Shown here: piece after piece, positions 27,989 through 38,200 of the stretch
Numbering within the stretch: the first letter of the stretch is position 1
Layout of the letters: each line of letters starts with the position of its first letter
Assembly: GCF_031195445.1 (NCBI RefSeq)
Contig: NZ_CP133480.1
Coordinates: 1,536,001 to 1,600,000 of the forward strand
Length of the DNA stretch: 64,000 bases
Source of the DNA: Acuticoccus sp. MNP-M23
GTDB taxonomy: Bacteria; Pseudomonadota; Alphaproteobacteria; Rhizobiales; Amorphaceae
Direction: 5' to 3'
The notes under the pieces: model-generated
The model's database searches: none
What the model was told of the DNA's origin: nothing
The model's input: the letters and a program-made list of their open reading frames with translations, nothing else
Position numbers and translations under genes: made by a program

Positions 27989-30211
27989 ATGGTGACCGGC
28001 TGGCTCCTCGCATCGGCGGCCTTCATTCTGGCCGCCGCGGCGCTTCTTTATGCCGCCCGCACCACCCGCACCGCCCTTGCGGCGACCGACGAGGCGCGGG
28101 CGCACCGTATCGCCCGCACCCTGGCCGACGAGACGCTGGCCCGCGGTGCCCTTGCCGCGGTCCGGCTCACCCCCGCCGGCACACCCATTGTCGCAGGCCC
28201 CGTACCTGCCAGCGTGAACGACGCCGTGGCCGGAGACGGCCCGCTTGCTGCCGCGGTTGCGGCGCTGGCCGAAGGCACCCCCTTCCGCCAGCTTCTGGGC
28301 GAAGACGGCCTTGCCGCCGTGGGCAGCATGGATGGCGGCGCACCGACCATCTTCATCGAGGCCCAGAATGGCGGCGGCGGCGCGGGCGCCGTGCCAGAGC
28401 GGATCGCAAGCCTCGTCGCCAGTCTCTGCCACGCCGCCTGGGTGGAGAACGAAATGGGCGAACGCCTCTGGGTCAACGCTGCCTATGCGGACGCGGTGGG
28501 CGCCCGGACGCCGGACCTTGCCGCAGCGGGCGCGGAAACGCTGCTGGACGCCAACGCTGCCGGCAAGCTGCGCGCCGGCGATGGACCCCTTGCCGAACGT
28601 GTGTCCACCATCGTGAAGGGCGAACGCCGGATCCTCGATGTTGCCGCAGAGCGGCGCGAGGGGGCGCTGGCAGCGCTGGCGATGGACGTCACCGAGATCA
28701 CCCAGTCGCTCACCGCGCAATCGCGCGCGCTGCAAAGCCATGCCGCCACGCTGGACCGTCTTGCCACCGCCATCGCCATCTTCGGGCCGGACCAGCGGCT
28801 GGCCTTCCACAATGCCGCCTTCGAAACCCTGTTTGCGCTGCCCCCCGCCTTTCTGGAGCAGGCCCCGCCGGAAGAGCGCGTTCTCGATCATCTGCGCAGC
28901 GAGCGCCGCTTGCCCGAAACCGCGGACTTCAAGGCCTGGAAGCGCGACCAGCTGAAGGGCTACGAAACGCGCGAGAGCTTCGAGCGCTGGTGGCACCTGC
29001 CCGACGGGCAGACGCTGCGCGTGATTGCAAACCCCGGCTCCGACGGCGGCGTGACATACATCTACGAAAACGTCACCGAGCAGCTGGCGCTGGAACGCCG
29101 GTACAACACGCTTTCGCGCGCACAAGGCGAGACCATCGACAATCTGGGCGAGGGCGTCGCGAGCTTCGGCCCGGATGGTTTGCTCCGCCTCGCCAACCCC
29201 GCATTCTGGCACCTTTCCGGCGCCAGCGCGGCCGAGGTGGGCGACCATGTGCGCGACATTGCCGGCAGCGCACCTCCCGAAATGCTGGCGGTGTGGGAAA
29301 CCCTCATCGGCCAGGTCACTGGCCTCACCGAGTACCGCGTGACCGAAAAGGGCCGGCTGGAGTGCGCCGACAGCCGCGTTCTCGACTATGCGTTCAACCC
29401 GCTGCCCGACGGGTCGACACTGGCCACATTCGCAGACGTGACCGACACCGTGAACGTCGCCCGTGCCCTCCTCGACCGCAACAACGCACTGGAGGCGGCC
29501 GACAAGCTCAAGAACGCATTCATCGAGCACGTATCCTACGAGCTGCGCTCGCCGCTCAATACCATCATCGGCTTCACCCAGCTGCTCAACCGCCCGGAAA
29601 CCGGGCCGCTCACACCAAGACAGTCCGAGTATGCGAGCTACGTCTCCACCTCGTCCGAGGCGCTGCTGGTTATCATCGACGGCATTCTGGACCTTGCCAC
29701 CATCGACGCCGGCATCATGGAGCTGGCCACCGCGCCGGTGGACGTGAACGCAGCCCTTGCGCAAGTGACCGAGGGATTGCAGGACCGGATTGCCGAACAG
29801 TCCATCGCGCTGGAAATCGACATTGCGCCGGATGCGGCCGAATTTGAAGGAGATGCGCAGCGCGTGCGCCAGGTTCTGTTCAACCTCCTGTCCAATGCCG
29901 TCGCCCACGCGCCGGAGGGCAGCGCCATCACCGTGGACGGCCGCAGCGAGGGCGGGTTCGTCGCCATTTCCGTGCGTGATCGCGGCCTCGGCATTGCGAA
30001 GGACAAGGCAGAGGCCGTGTTCGAGCGGTTCATGACCTCCGGGGCGCAGGGGCGCCGCGGTGGCGTCGGCCTCGGGCTGGCGCTGGTGAAGAGCTTTGTC
30101 GAACTCCACGGCGGCACGGTTGCGGTCGACCCGGTGGACGGGCCGGGCGCGGCGGTGGTGGTGCGCTTCCCGCGCCACCAGCACAAGGCAACCGTGCAGG
30201 ACGCAGCGTGA
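27989..30211 (+). CDS. divL: DivL-type PAS histidine pseudokinase (Tyr in place of His)
   Basis: A 740-aa protein with an N-terminal membrane helix (WLLASAAFILAAAALLY), PAS-like segments near residues 250-370 and 380-490, a HisKA domain and an HATPase domain. The H box reads HVSYELRSPLNTIIGF: the phospho-acceptor His is Tyr517, the hallmark of Caulobacter DivL (Tyr550), which controls CckA and hence CtrA. The ATPase lobe looks intact (LFNLLSNAVAHAP, RDRGLGIAKD, GVGLGLALVKSF). ATG 27989 puts the helix at the very N-terminus; 27911 would add 26 residues. Its stop overlaps the next start (ATG-like GTGA). It is in the order divL-tsaE-murU-addB-addA. Confidence 0.85.
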   Translation: MVTGWLLASAAFILAAAALLYAARTTRTALAATDEARAHRIARTLADETLARGALAAVRLTPAGTPIVAGPVPASVNDAVAGDGPLAAAVAALAEGTPFRQLLGEDGLAAVGSMDGGAPTIFIEAQNGGGGAGAVPERIASLVASLCHAAWVENEMGERLWVNAAYADAVGARTPDLAAAGAETLLDANAAGKLRAGDGPLAERVSTIVKGERRILDVAAERREGALAALAMDVTEITQSLTAQSRALQSHAATLDRLATAIAIFGPDQRLAFHNAAFETLFALPPAFLEQAPPEERVLDHLRSERRLPETADFKAWKRDQLKGYETRESFERWWHLPDGQTLRVIANPGSDGGVTYIYENVTEQLALERRYNTLSRAQGETIDNLGEGVASFGPDGLLRLANPAFWHLSGASAAEVGDHVRDIAGSAPPEMLAVWETLIGQVTGLTEYRVTEKGRLECADSRVLDYAFNPLPDGSTLATFADVTDTVNVARALLDRNNALEAADKLKNAFIEHVSYELRSPLNTIIGFTQLLNRPETGPLTPRQSEYASYVSTSSEALLVIIDGILDLATIDAGIMELATAPVDVNAALAQVTEGLQDRIAEQSIALEIDIAPDAAEFEGDAQRVRQVLFNLLSNAVAHAPEGSAITVDGRSEGGFVAISVRDRGLGIAKDKAEAVFERFMTSGAQGRRGGVGLGLALVKSFVELHGGTVAVDPVDGPGAAVVVRFPRHQHKATVQDAA

Positions 30212-31623
30212 CACTCACTCTCGCCATTGAAGACGAGGCCGCCATGGCCCGCCTCGGCGCCGACATCGCGTCCGTCCTTGCCACCGGCGACCGTGTGGCC
30301 CTCATCGGCGACCTTGGCGCCGGCAAGACCACGCTGGCCCGCGCCATCCTGCGCGCTCTGGCCGAAGATCCGGCGATGGAGGTGCCAAGCCCCACCTTCA
30401 CCATCGTGCAGGCCTATGACGGGCGCATCCCCGTGCGCCACGTGGACCTATACCGCGTTACCGATCCGGCCGAGATGGACGAGCTGGGCCTTGGCGAACC
30501 GGACGCTGCCGAGTTGATCGAGTGGCCGCGCGAGCCGCTCCCCATCACCCTCACCATCCAGTTTGCCGAAGGCGACGAGGCGCGCACCGTCACGCTCGAT
30601 GCGCCGGCGCCCTGGGCCGCAAGGTTTGCACGAAGGCAGGCGATGCACGGGTTCATCGCAGCGGCGGGCTGGGGCGATGCCGCGGTGCTGCCGCTCAAGC
30701 AGGATGCCTCCACCCGCTCCTATGTTCGCCTCGTGCGGCCGGACGAAAGCGCCGTTCTGATGAACGCGCCGAGCTTTGTGCCGGCACCGGACTCCTACCC
30801 CGCCAGAGCCCGGCTGGCGGACGGCAACAACAACGCATTCCTGGCTGTCGGCGCACTTCTGCGCGGCTGCGGGCTGTCCGCCCCCGCCGTCCACGCCGCC
30901 GATGCGCAGGAAGGCTTCATCCTTCTGGAAGACCTCGGCGACGGCAAGATTGCCGAGGACGGCGCCCCGGTGGAAGAGCGCTACCTTGCGGCCGCCGATG
31001 CGCTTGCCGCCTTCCACGAAACGGGCACCACCGCGCCGCCCGCCTATACGCCGCCCCGCTTCGACGCCGACCTTGCGGCACTGGAAGTGACGCTGTTCAT
31101 GGAATGGCTGCTGAAATCTCCGGTAACGCCGGAGTATGACGGGCTGTGGCGGGCCGCCATCGGCACGATGTGGCGCGGCGACGACAGGCTGGCGCTGCGC
31201 GATTACCACTCGCCCAATTGTCTGTGGCTTCCGGCGCGCGAAGGCATCGCGCGCATCGGCATCATCGATTATCAGGACGCCATGATCGCCCCTTCCGCCT
31301 ACGATGTGGTTTCGCTCGCGCAGGACGCCCGCGTCGCCATCCCGCGCGCGCTGGAGGGCGAGATCATCGCGCGCTATCTGGCCGGCCGCACCGGGCTCGA
31401 CATGGCGCTGTGGCACGAAACCTACGCCCTTCTCGGCGCCCAGCGGGCAACCCGGATTGCCGGCGTCTTCCGCCGCCTCAACGACCGGGACGGCAAGCCG
31501 CAATATCTTCAACATATCCCGCGGATGAAGGCGACAATCGCGCAGAACCTAGCCGCGGCGCCGGCCCTTGCCCCGCTGGCCGCCTGGTTTGCGGAAAATA
31601 CCGATGTGATGGACACGCAATGA
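30208..31623 (+). CDS. TsaE / aminoglycoside-phosphotransferase-type sugar kinase fusion
   Basis: Two enzymes in one 471-aa chain. Residues 1-140 are TsaE, the ATPase of the tRNA t6A37 complex, with Walker A GDLGAGKTT at 34-42 and VPSPTFTIVQAY, HVDLYR. Residues about 145-471 are an APH-fold kinase like AmgK (N-acetylmuramate/GlcNAc anomeric kinase in cell-wall recycling): catalytic Asp332 in LRDYHSPN and metal Asp in GIIDYQDA. The fusion is known in rhizobial genomes. The following gene is MurU-like, AmgK's pathway partner, supporting the kinase role. The start is GTG 30208 overlapping the divL stop, and the end overlaps murU as ATGA. Confidence 0.9.
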   Translation: MTLTLAIEDEAAMARLGADIASVLATGDRVALIGDLGAGKTTLARAILRALAEDPAMEVPSPTFTIVQAYDGRIPVRHVDLYRVTDPAEMDELGLGEPDAAELIEWPREPLPITLTIQFAEGDEARTVTLDAPAPWAARFARRQAMHGFIAAAGWGDAAVLPLKQDASTRSYVRLVRPDESAVLMNAPSFVPAPDSYPARARLADGNNNAFLAVGALLRGCGLSAPAVHAADAQEGFILLEDLGDGKIAEDGAPVEERYLAAADALAAFHETGTTAPPAYTPPRFDADLAALEVTLFMEWLLKSPVTPEYDGLWRAAIGTMWRGDDRLALRDYHSPNCLWLPAREGIARIGIIDYQDAMIAPSAYDVVSLAQDARVAIPRALEGEIIARYLAGRTGLDMALWHETYALLGAQRATRIAGVFRRLNDRDGKPQYLQHIPRMKATIAQNLAAAPALAPLAAWFAENTDVMDTQ

Positions 31624-32336
31624 GCGAACTTGCCGCCATGGTGCTGGCAGCCGGCCGCGGCGCGCGGATGCGCCCGCTTTCGGCAATGACGCCAAAACCG
31701 CTGATCGAGGTGGCCGGCCAGTCCCTGATCGACCATGTGTTCGACCGGCTGGACAGCGCGGGCGTCGACCGGATCGTCGTCAACGTCCACTATCTCGCCG
31801 ATCTCATCGAGGTGCATGTGCGCCGACGCAAGGGCGACCGCGTCGCCATTTCGGACGAGCGGGACGTGATGCTCGAAACCGGCGGCGGTGTGGTGAAGGC
31901 GCTCCCGCTGCTCGGCGACGCGCCCTTTCTGGTGGCCAACGCCGACACCTTCTTCATCGAGGGCGCCTCCAATACGCTCAAGCGCATGGTCGCCGCATTC
32001 GACCCCGACCGGATGGACGGCCTCCTCCTTCTCGCGCCCACCGTGGGCGCGATCGGCTACGACGGACGGGGCGACTTCTCGCTGTCGCCGGACGGACGGC
32101 TGGAGCGGCGGGCGGAGCGGCGGCTCGCGCCGTTCATCTATGCCGGGTGCGCCGTGTTCAGCCCCCGCGCCTTCGAGGGGGCGCCGGAGGGTCGGTTCTC
32201 CCTCAACGTCACCTTCGACAGGCTGATCGAGCAGGGCCGGCTGTTCGGCCTCCGGCTCGACGGGATCTTCCTCCATGTCGGCACCCCCCAATCGATCCGG
32301 GTTGCCGAAAAAGCCTACCTCGCCAGCCACACATGA
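31620..32336 (+). CDS. murU: MurU-like nucleotidyltransferase
   Basis: A 238-aa sugar-1-phosphate nucleotidyltransferase. The signature LAAGRGARMRPLSAMTPKPL is the nucleotide-binding motif, with VANADTFF carrying the metal Asp. In cell-wall recycling MurU makes UDP-MurNAc from MurNAc-1-phosphate supplied by AmgK; the overlap with an AmgK-type kinase supports this reading. ATG 31620 overlaps the previous stop (ATGA) and its own stop overlaps addB (ATGA). Substrate assignment is by context. Confidence 0.85.
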   Translation: MSELAAMVLAAGRGARMRPLSAMTPKPLIEVAGQSLIDHVFDRLDSAGVDRIVVNVHYLADLIEVHVRRRKGDRVAISDERDVMLETGGGVVKALPLLGDAPFLVANADTFFIEGASNTLKRMVAAFDPDRMDGLLLLAPTVGAIGYDGRGDFSLSPDGRLERRAERRLAPFIYAGCAVFSPRAFEGAPEGRFSLNVTFDRLIEQGRLFGLRLDGIFLHVGTPQSIRVAEKAYLASHT

Positions 32337-35212
32337 GGGTCTTTTCGGTCGACGCCGGCGATCCGTTCCTCGAAACGCTGGCCGCCCGTCTCACCGATGG
32401 CACCCTGTGGCCGGACGGCAAGGCGCCGGACAACCCCTTCGCCATGGCGAGCGCCACGGTCTACCTCCCCACCCGCCGCGCCGCCCGCGCGCTGGCCGAA
32501 GCCTTTCTGGATGTGGCCGGCAAGCCCAGCGTGCTGCCCCGGATCGAGGCGCTTGGCGAGACCGACGACGAGACCCTCGATACGCCCGCCACCGTCGGCA
32601 CGCTGGAGGGACGCGTTGCGCTCGCCTCGCTGGTCCGCGTGTTCGCACGGCGGCTGACGGTGGACGGCGAACCGGATTCGCGCACGCTGCTCCCCTCCTC
32701 CGGCGCCGACGCCGTTCGCCTTGCCGACGATCTGATGGCGCTGATGGATCAGGTGGAGACCCAGGAAGCGGACTGGGCGGACCTGCCGGGCCTCGTCGAG
32801 CGGGCCGACCTTGCCAGCCACTGGAAGCTCACCACCGACTTTCTGTCCATCGCCACCGAGGCCTGGCCCGCGCATCTTGCCGCCAACGGCAAGATCACCG
32901 AAGGCGCCGCCCGCCGCCTCGAGGCCGAAGCCGCCGCCACCGCCGTCGGGAACGCCGCCGGGCCGATGATTGTGGCTGGCTCCACCGGCTCCATTCCCGC
33001 AACCCGCCGCCTCATCCGGGCCATTGCGAGAAGCCCCTTCGGCGCGGTGGTCCTCCCCGCGTTCGACCGCAATGCCACCGCAGAAGACTGGGCCGCGCTG
33101 GAGGATGCGCCGGATGCTTCCGGCCACCCCCAATATGGTCTCGGCCAGCTTCTGGAAGCCCTCGGCTGCGCGCCCGGCGATGTGGCGCGCCTCACCCCCA
33201 CCAGAGCGACGGCAACACCTTCGCGCATCGCCCTCGTCAACGCATCGCTGCGTCCGGCTCCCGCCACCGGCCGCTGGACCGCCGACCGCACCGCCATCGA
33301 CATTCCGGCAGCACTCGAAAATGTTGCGATGGTGGAGGCGGAGGACGAACGCACCGAGGCCGCCGCCGTGGCGCTTGCCATGCGCGAAGCGGTGGAACGC
33401 GGCGAAACGGTGGCGCTGGTCACCCCGCACCGGCCCCTGGCCCGCCGCGTCTGCCACGCCCTCCGCCGCTGGAGCATCGCGGTGGACGACTCCGCCGGCG
33501 AACCGCTCACCGCCACCCCGGCAGGCGTGTTTGCCCGGCTTGTCGCCGCCGTTACCGCTGGCGGCTCCGCTGCCGAATGGCTGGCCCTCCTCAAGCACCC
33601 GCTGGCCTTCGCCGGGGCCGACCGCCCGGGCATCGAAGGCATCGAGGCGCTGCTGCGCGGCCCACGGATCGGCCCCGGCCGCATGGCCGCCGCCCTCGCC
33701 GCGCGCGGCAATGCCGATGCGCAACGCCTGGGCACCGCCGTGCTGAGCGCTCTTGCCCCGCTGGCCCAGCTCGGCCGCGGCGTCACCGTTGGCGCGCTGG
33801 CCGCCGCCCATGCCGAGGCGGTGATCGCAGCCGCCGGAGAGCCGCCCAATGGCGCCGACTGGCAAGCCGTCATTGATACGCTCGCCACCCTTGCCGAGCG
33901 AACCGAGCTTGCCATCGACAGTGGCGACTGGCCGTCGACCTTCGAGGCGCTGGTCTCCGGCATTGTGGTGCGCGGGCCGGAGGACGACGCCGCCGTGCGC
34001 ATTCTCGGGCCGCTCGAAGCGCGGTTGCAGGCGTTCGACCACGCCATCCTCGGCGGCCTCAACGAAGGCACCTGGCCGGCCGTGCCGGAAACCGGGCCAT
34101 GGATGTCCCGCGGGATGATGACCGCCTTCGGGATCGACCTGCCTGAGCGCAAGATCGGGCTTTCCGCCCATGACTACATGGTCGCCGCGGGCGCACGGCG
34201 GCTGACCCTTACCCGCGCGCGCAAGGCAGGCGGCGCCCCTACCATCGCGTCGCGCTGGTGGCAGCGGCTCACCGCCGTTGCCGGCGCCCCCGCCGCCAAA
34301 GCGCTTGCCCGCGGCGCCCGCCTCGTCCACCTTGCGGCCCTTGCCGACACCCACGCGGACCGACCGCCCGCACCCCGCCCCGCGCCCGTCCCGCCGCTCG
34401 GAGCGCGCCCGACGGCCATCGCCGTGACGGACGTTGCCCGGCTGGTGCGCGACCCCTACGCCTTTTACGCCAAGCGCATCCTCAAGCTGCGCCCGCTGGA
34501 CCCCATGGAGGCCGACCCCAGCTTCGGCGAACGCGGCGAGCTGATCCACACCGTGCTGGCCGAGTTCATGCGCACCGGCGCCTACCGTGAAGCGGACGCC
34601 GAAGCCCGCTTCCGCGCACTGGTGGAAACGGCGCTGGCCCCGCTCGCCTACGCTCCCGACGCGCAGGCACTCTGGGGCGCCCGCCTTGCCTACATCGCAC
34701 CGCATGTGGTCGCCGCCGAAGAGGCCCGCATCGGCGCATGGACGCCAAGGCTCATCGAAGACAGCGCCGGCGCGAATATTGACGGCATCCGCCTGCACGG
34801 CCGGATCGACCGGATTGACGAGGGCGAAGACGGCCAGCTCGAAATCATCGACTACAAGAGCGGCCGCGCGCCGACCGCCGCGCAGGTGGCAAGCCTCCTC
34901 GAACCGCAACTGCCGCTGGAAGCGGTGCTGGTGCGCGAGGGCGCGATGGATTTTTCGCCGGATTCCCCCATCGACGGGCTGACCTACGTTGCCATCGGCC
35001 AGGGCCGCACCCCGGTGGCGTGGCAGCGCATGGAACCCAAAGGAAAAACCACCGAAACCATGGTGGAGGATGCAATGGCCGCCTTCCGTGCGCTGGTCGC
35101 CCACTACGGCGACCCCGCAACCGGCTACCTCAGCCGCGCCCGCATCCCCTTCGAAGCCGACAGTGACGGCGACTACGACCATCTGGCGAGGGTGAGCGAA
35201 TGGCAGGGCTGA
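32333..35212 (+). CDS. addB: Double-strand break repair protein AddB
   Basis: Subunit of the AddAB helicase-nuclease that resects DNA ends for RecA. It has 959 aa with an inactivated helicase-like N-terminal half, ILGGLNEGTWP in the middle (a UvrD-family motif remnant), and a RecB-type nuclease at the C-terminus with RIDRIDEGEDGQLEIIDYKS. I count only two cysteines, both in the N-terminal half, so the Fe-S cluster of Bacillus AddB is absent. ATG 32333 overlaps the murU stop. Its end overlaps addA by 13 bases. Confidence 0.93.
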   Translation: MRVFSVDAGDPFLETLAARLTDGTLWPDGKAPDNPFAMASATVYLPTRRAARALAEAFLDVAGKPSVLPRIEALGETDDETLDTPATVGTLEGRVALASLVRVFARRLTVDGEPDSRTLLPSSGADAVRLADDLMALMDQVETQEADWADLPGLVERADLASHWKLTTDFLSIATEAWPAHLAANGKITEGAARRLEAEAAATAVGNAAGPMIVAGSTGSIPATRRLIRAIARSPFGAVVLPAFDRNATAEDWAALEDAPDASGHPQYGLGQLLEALGCAPGDVARLTPTRATATPSRIALVNASLRPAPATGRWTADRTAIDIPAALENVAMVEAEDERTEAAAVALAMREAVERGETVALVTPHRPLARRVCHALRRWSIAVDDSAGEPLTATPAGVFARLVAAVTAGGSAAEWLALLKHPLAFAGADRPGIEGIEALLRGPRIGPGRMAAALAARGNADAQRLGTAVLSALAPLAQLGRGVTVGALAAAHAEAVIAAAGEPPNGADWQAVIDTLATLAERTELAIDSGDWPSTFEALVSGIVVRGPEDDAAVRILGPLEARLQAFDHAILGGLNEGTWPAVPETGPWMSRGMMTAFGIDLPERKIGLSAHDYMVAAGARRLTLTRARKAGGAPTIASRWWQRLTAVAGAPAAKALARGARLVHLAALADTHADRPPAPRPAPVPPLGARPTAIAVTDVARLVRDPYAFYAKRILKLRPLDPMEADPSFGERGELIHTVLAEFMRTGAYREADAEARFRALVETALAPLAYAPDAQALWGARLAYIAPHVVAAEEARIGAWTPRLIEDSAGANIDGIRLHGRIDRIDEGEDGQLEIIDYKSGRAPTAAQVASLLEPQLPLEAVLVREGAMDFSPDSPIDGLTYVAIGQGRTPVAWQRMEPKGKTTETMVEDAMAAFRALVAHYGDPATGYLSRARIPFEADSDGDYDHLARVSEWQG

Positions 35213-38200
35213 ACGTTCCCCCCGAGGCGAACGACGCGCAGCGCCGGTCCAGCAACCCCGCAGCCTCGGTGTGGGTCTCCGCCAACGCAGGCGCGGGCAA
35301 GACCTATGTGCTGGCGCAGCGCGTGGTGCGGCTTCTCCTCTCCGGCGTTGCGCCGGGTGCCATCCTTTGCCTCACCTACACCAACGCGGCGGCGGCCGAG
35401 ATGGCCGGGCGCGTCTACAAGGAGCTGGCGGCGCTCGCCGCCCTTCCGGATGATGAATTGCGCGAAAATGTGCAGGCGCTCGCCCCCGGTGTCGACCCGG
35501 ACAAGGCCGCCGAGCGCGCCCGCACCCTCTTCGCGCTCAGCCTCGAAACACCGGGCGGGCTGAAGGTTTCGACCCTCCATGCCTTCGCCGCCGCACTGCT
35601 GCGCCGTTTTCCGCTGGAGGCCAATATTTCCGGCGCCTTCAACGTGCTCGACGACGCGACCGCAGGCGAGCTGAACGACCGCGCCATCGCCGCCGTCCTC
35701 GCCGAAGCCACCACCCGGCCGGACGGTCCGGTGGCCGCCGCCATCCGCGCCGCAATCCCCTTCGTGTCCGACGCGGGGCTGCCTTCGATGCTGCTCGCCT
35801 TCGTGCGGGAGCGCACCCGCCTTGCCGCCTGGCTGCGCGATGGCGACGACACCGCCACGCTCACCGCCAGCCTGGCGGACGCGCTCGGCCTCGATCTTGA
35901 TGCGCCGCCCCCCTTCTCCACCAGCCTGACCGATGCGGACTGCGCGGCAATCGTCGCCAAGGTGCGCGAGATCGGCACCAAGACCGACAACGCATTCGCC
36001 GACGCGCTGACCCCGGCCATCGGCTGCGACGACCCCGCCATCCGCGACATTCACTGGCGCGCCGCTTTCCTCACCGACAAGGGCACCCCCCGCAAGAACG
36101 CCGTCACCAAGAAGGTGCGTGAGGCGCTGCCGGACCTTGCCGAAAAGCTGGACCACGAGCTTGCCCGCCTCGCGGCGCTCGCCGCCTTCGAGGCCGCGCG
36201 CAACGTCATCCACGCCACCGTGCCGCTGGTGCAGATCGCCCACCGGGTGCATCTGGTGGTCGATGCCGAGAAGCGCCGCCGCGGCCTGATCGACTATGAC
36301 GACCAGATTGCCACGGCCATGAACCTCGTGCGCAGCAGCATTGCCGCCGAGTGGGTCCGCTACAAGCTGGACGACGGCATCGACCATGTGATGCTGGACG
36401 AGGCGCAGGACACCGCCCCCGCCCAGTGGGATCTGGTCGACGCCCTCACAGGCGAGTTCTTTGCCGGCGCCTCCAGCCGGCAGGCGCACCGCACGCTGTT
36501 CGTGGTGGGTGACGAGAAACAGTCGATCTACTCGTTCCAGGGCGCAGCGCCGCATCTCTTCAACGAAAAGCGCGCGCATTATGCGGGCCTCGCCGAAGGC
36601 GCGTCCCTCCCGTTTGCGCCGGTGGACCTTGCCCACTCCTTCCGCTCCGCGCCGCAGGTGCTGGCGGCAGTGGACCGCGTCTTCGCCGCAGCGGACCTCA
36701 GCACCGCCGCCAACGCCAGCGCCGTGCGCCACGTCGCCATCCGCGATCTTGCCGGCGGCGTGGACGTGTGGCCGCTGGTGGGCAGCGAAAAGGGCGAAGT
36801 CGACCCCGCCTGGGACGCCCCGCTCGACACCAGCGCAGACGCTGCCGGCGATGTGCGCCTGGTGCGTGCCATTGCCGACCAGATCGAGGCATGGGCCACC
36901 GTCGGGCCGGACGGCGGCGCGCCGGTGGACTACGGCAACGTCCTCATCCTGTCGCGCAGCCGGGGCAAGTTTGCGCCGCTGATGAATGGCGAGCTGAAGG
37001 CGAGAGGCATTCCCGCCGCCGGGTCCGACCGGCTGGACGTCACCCGCCACATTGCCGTCAAGGACATGCTGGCGCTGGCCCGTGCGCTGATCTCCACCGA
37101 CGATCTGTCGCTGGCCGCGGTCCTGCGCAGTCCGCTGTTCGACGTGGTCGAGGACACCCTCTTCCGCCTCTGCCACGGCCGGGACGGCAGCCTCTGGTCA
37201 GCGCTTGCCGAAGACCCCGCCAGCGCCGGAATTCACGCCACCCTCAGGCGCTGGCGGCACGCGGCCCGGCGCGCCCGCCCGTTCGATTTCTTCGCCGGAA
37301 TTCTCATTGGCGAGGGCCGGCGCGGCGACTTTGCGGCCCGCATGGGCTCGGAGGCCGAAGACGCGCTGGACGCCTTCCTCGACATTGCACTCGATTTCGA
37401 GGGCAAGGGCATTCCTGCGCTGGAACCCTTCCTCCTGCGCCTCGAAACGCTGACCGAGGAAATCCGCCGCTCTGCCGAAGGTGGCGCCGGCAAGGTCCGG
37501 GTGATGACCGTCCACGGTGCCAAGGGGCTGGAAGCCGAAGTGGTGTTCCTGGCCGATGTGGGCGCCTCCATCCCGCTCCCCAAGGGCGGCGCCGTCGTTC
37601 CCCTCGCAGGTCCCGCAGATACCGAGGTTCTGGCGCTGGCACCCGCCAAGGCAGACCGCCCGCGCGCCATCGCCGCGGTGCTGGACGCTGCGGAAATTGC
37701 CGCCCGCGCCGAGCACAACCGGCTCCTTTATGTGGGGATGACCAGAGCCGAACGGCATCTTGTGGTGTGCGGCGCCTACCGCACCCGCAAGCCCGCGCCG
37801 GGCATGTGGCACGAGATCGTCAGCGCCGCGCTGGAGGAAGGCAGCGAGCCGCGCGACATGGCGCTCGGCACCATGCTCGCCTGGCGCAACCCTGCCGGCG
37901 AGGCCGCGCCCGCCACCACCCACGACCCGAAACCGACGCCCGCCGCGGAACCGGCGCCCGCGTGGCTCACCATGCTGGCACCTCCGCTGCCGCAACGCCC
38001 CCCGGCCATCACCCCGTCGGACGGGGACCACACGCCGGTCACGCTTGGTCCCGACGACCGCGCACTCCCCGCCGCGGCCTACGGCGCACTGATCCACGAC
38101 CTCATCGAGCGCGGCGGCGATCTTGCTGCCATGACGCTGCGGATCGCCACCCGCCATCCGGCACTGGATGCCGATACCGCCGCGACGATTGCCGGCGAGG

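Noticed and set aside
32315-35182. 955-codon open frame antisense to addB
   Set aside because: Third-position GC bias of addB keeps the opposite frame open; the translation has no family features and addB is a clear full-length gene.
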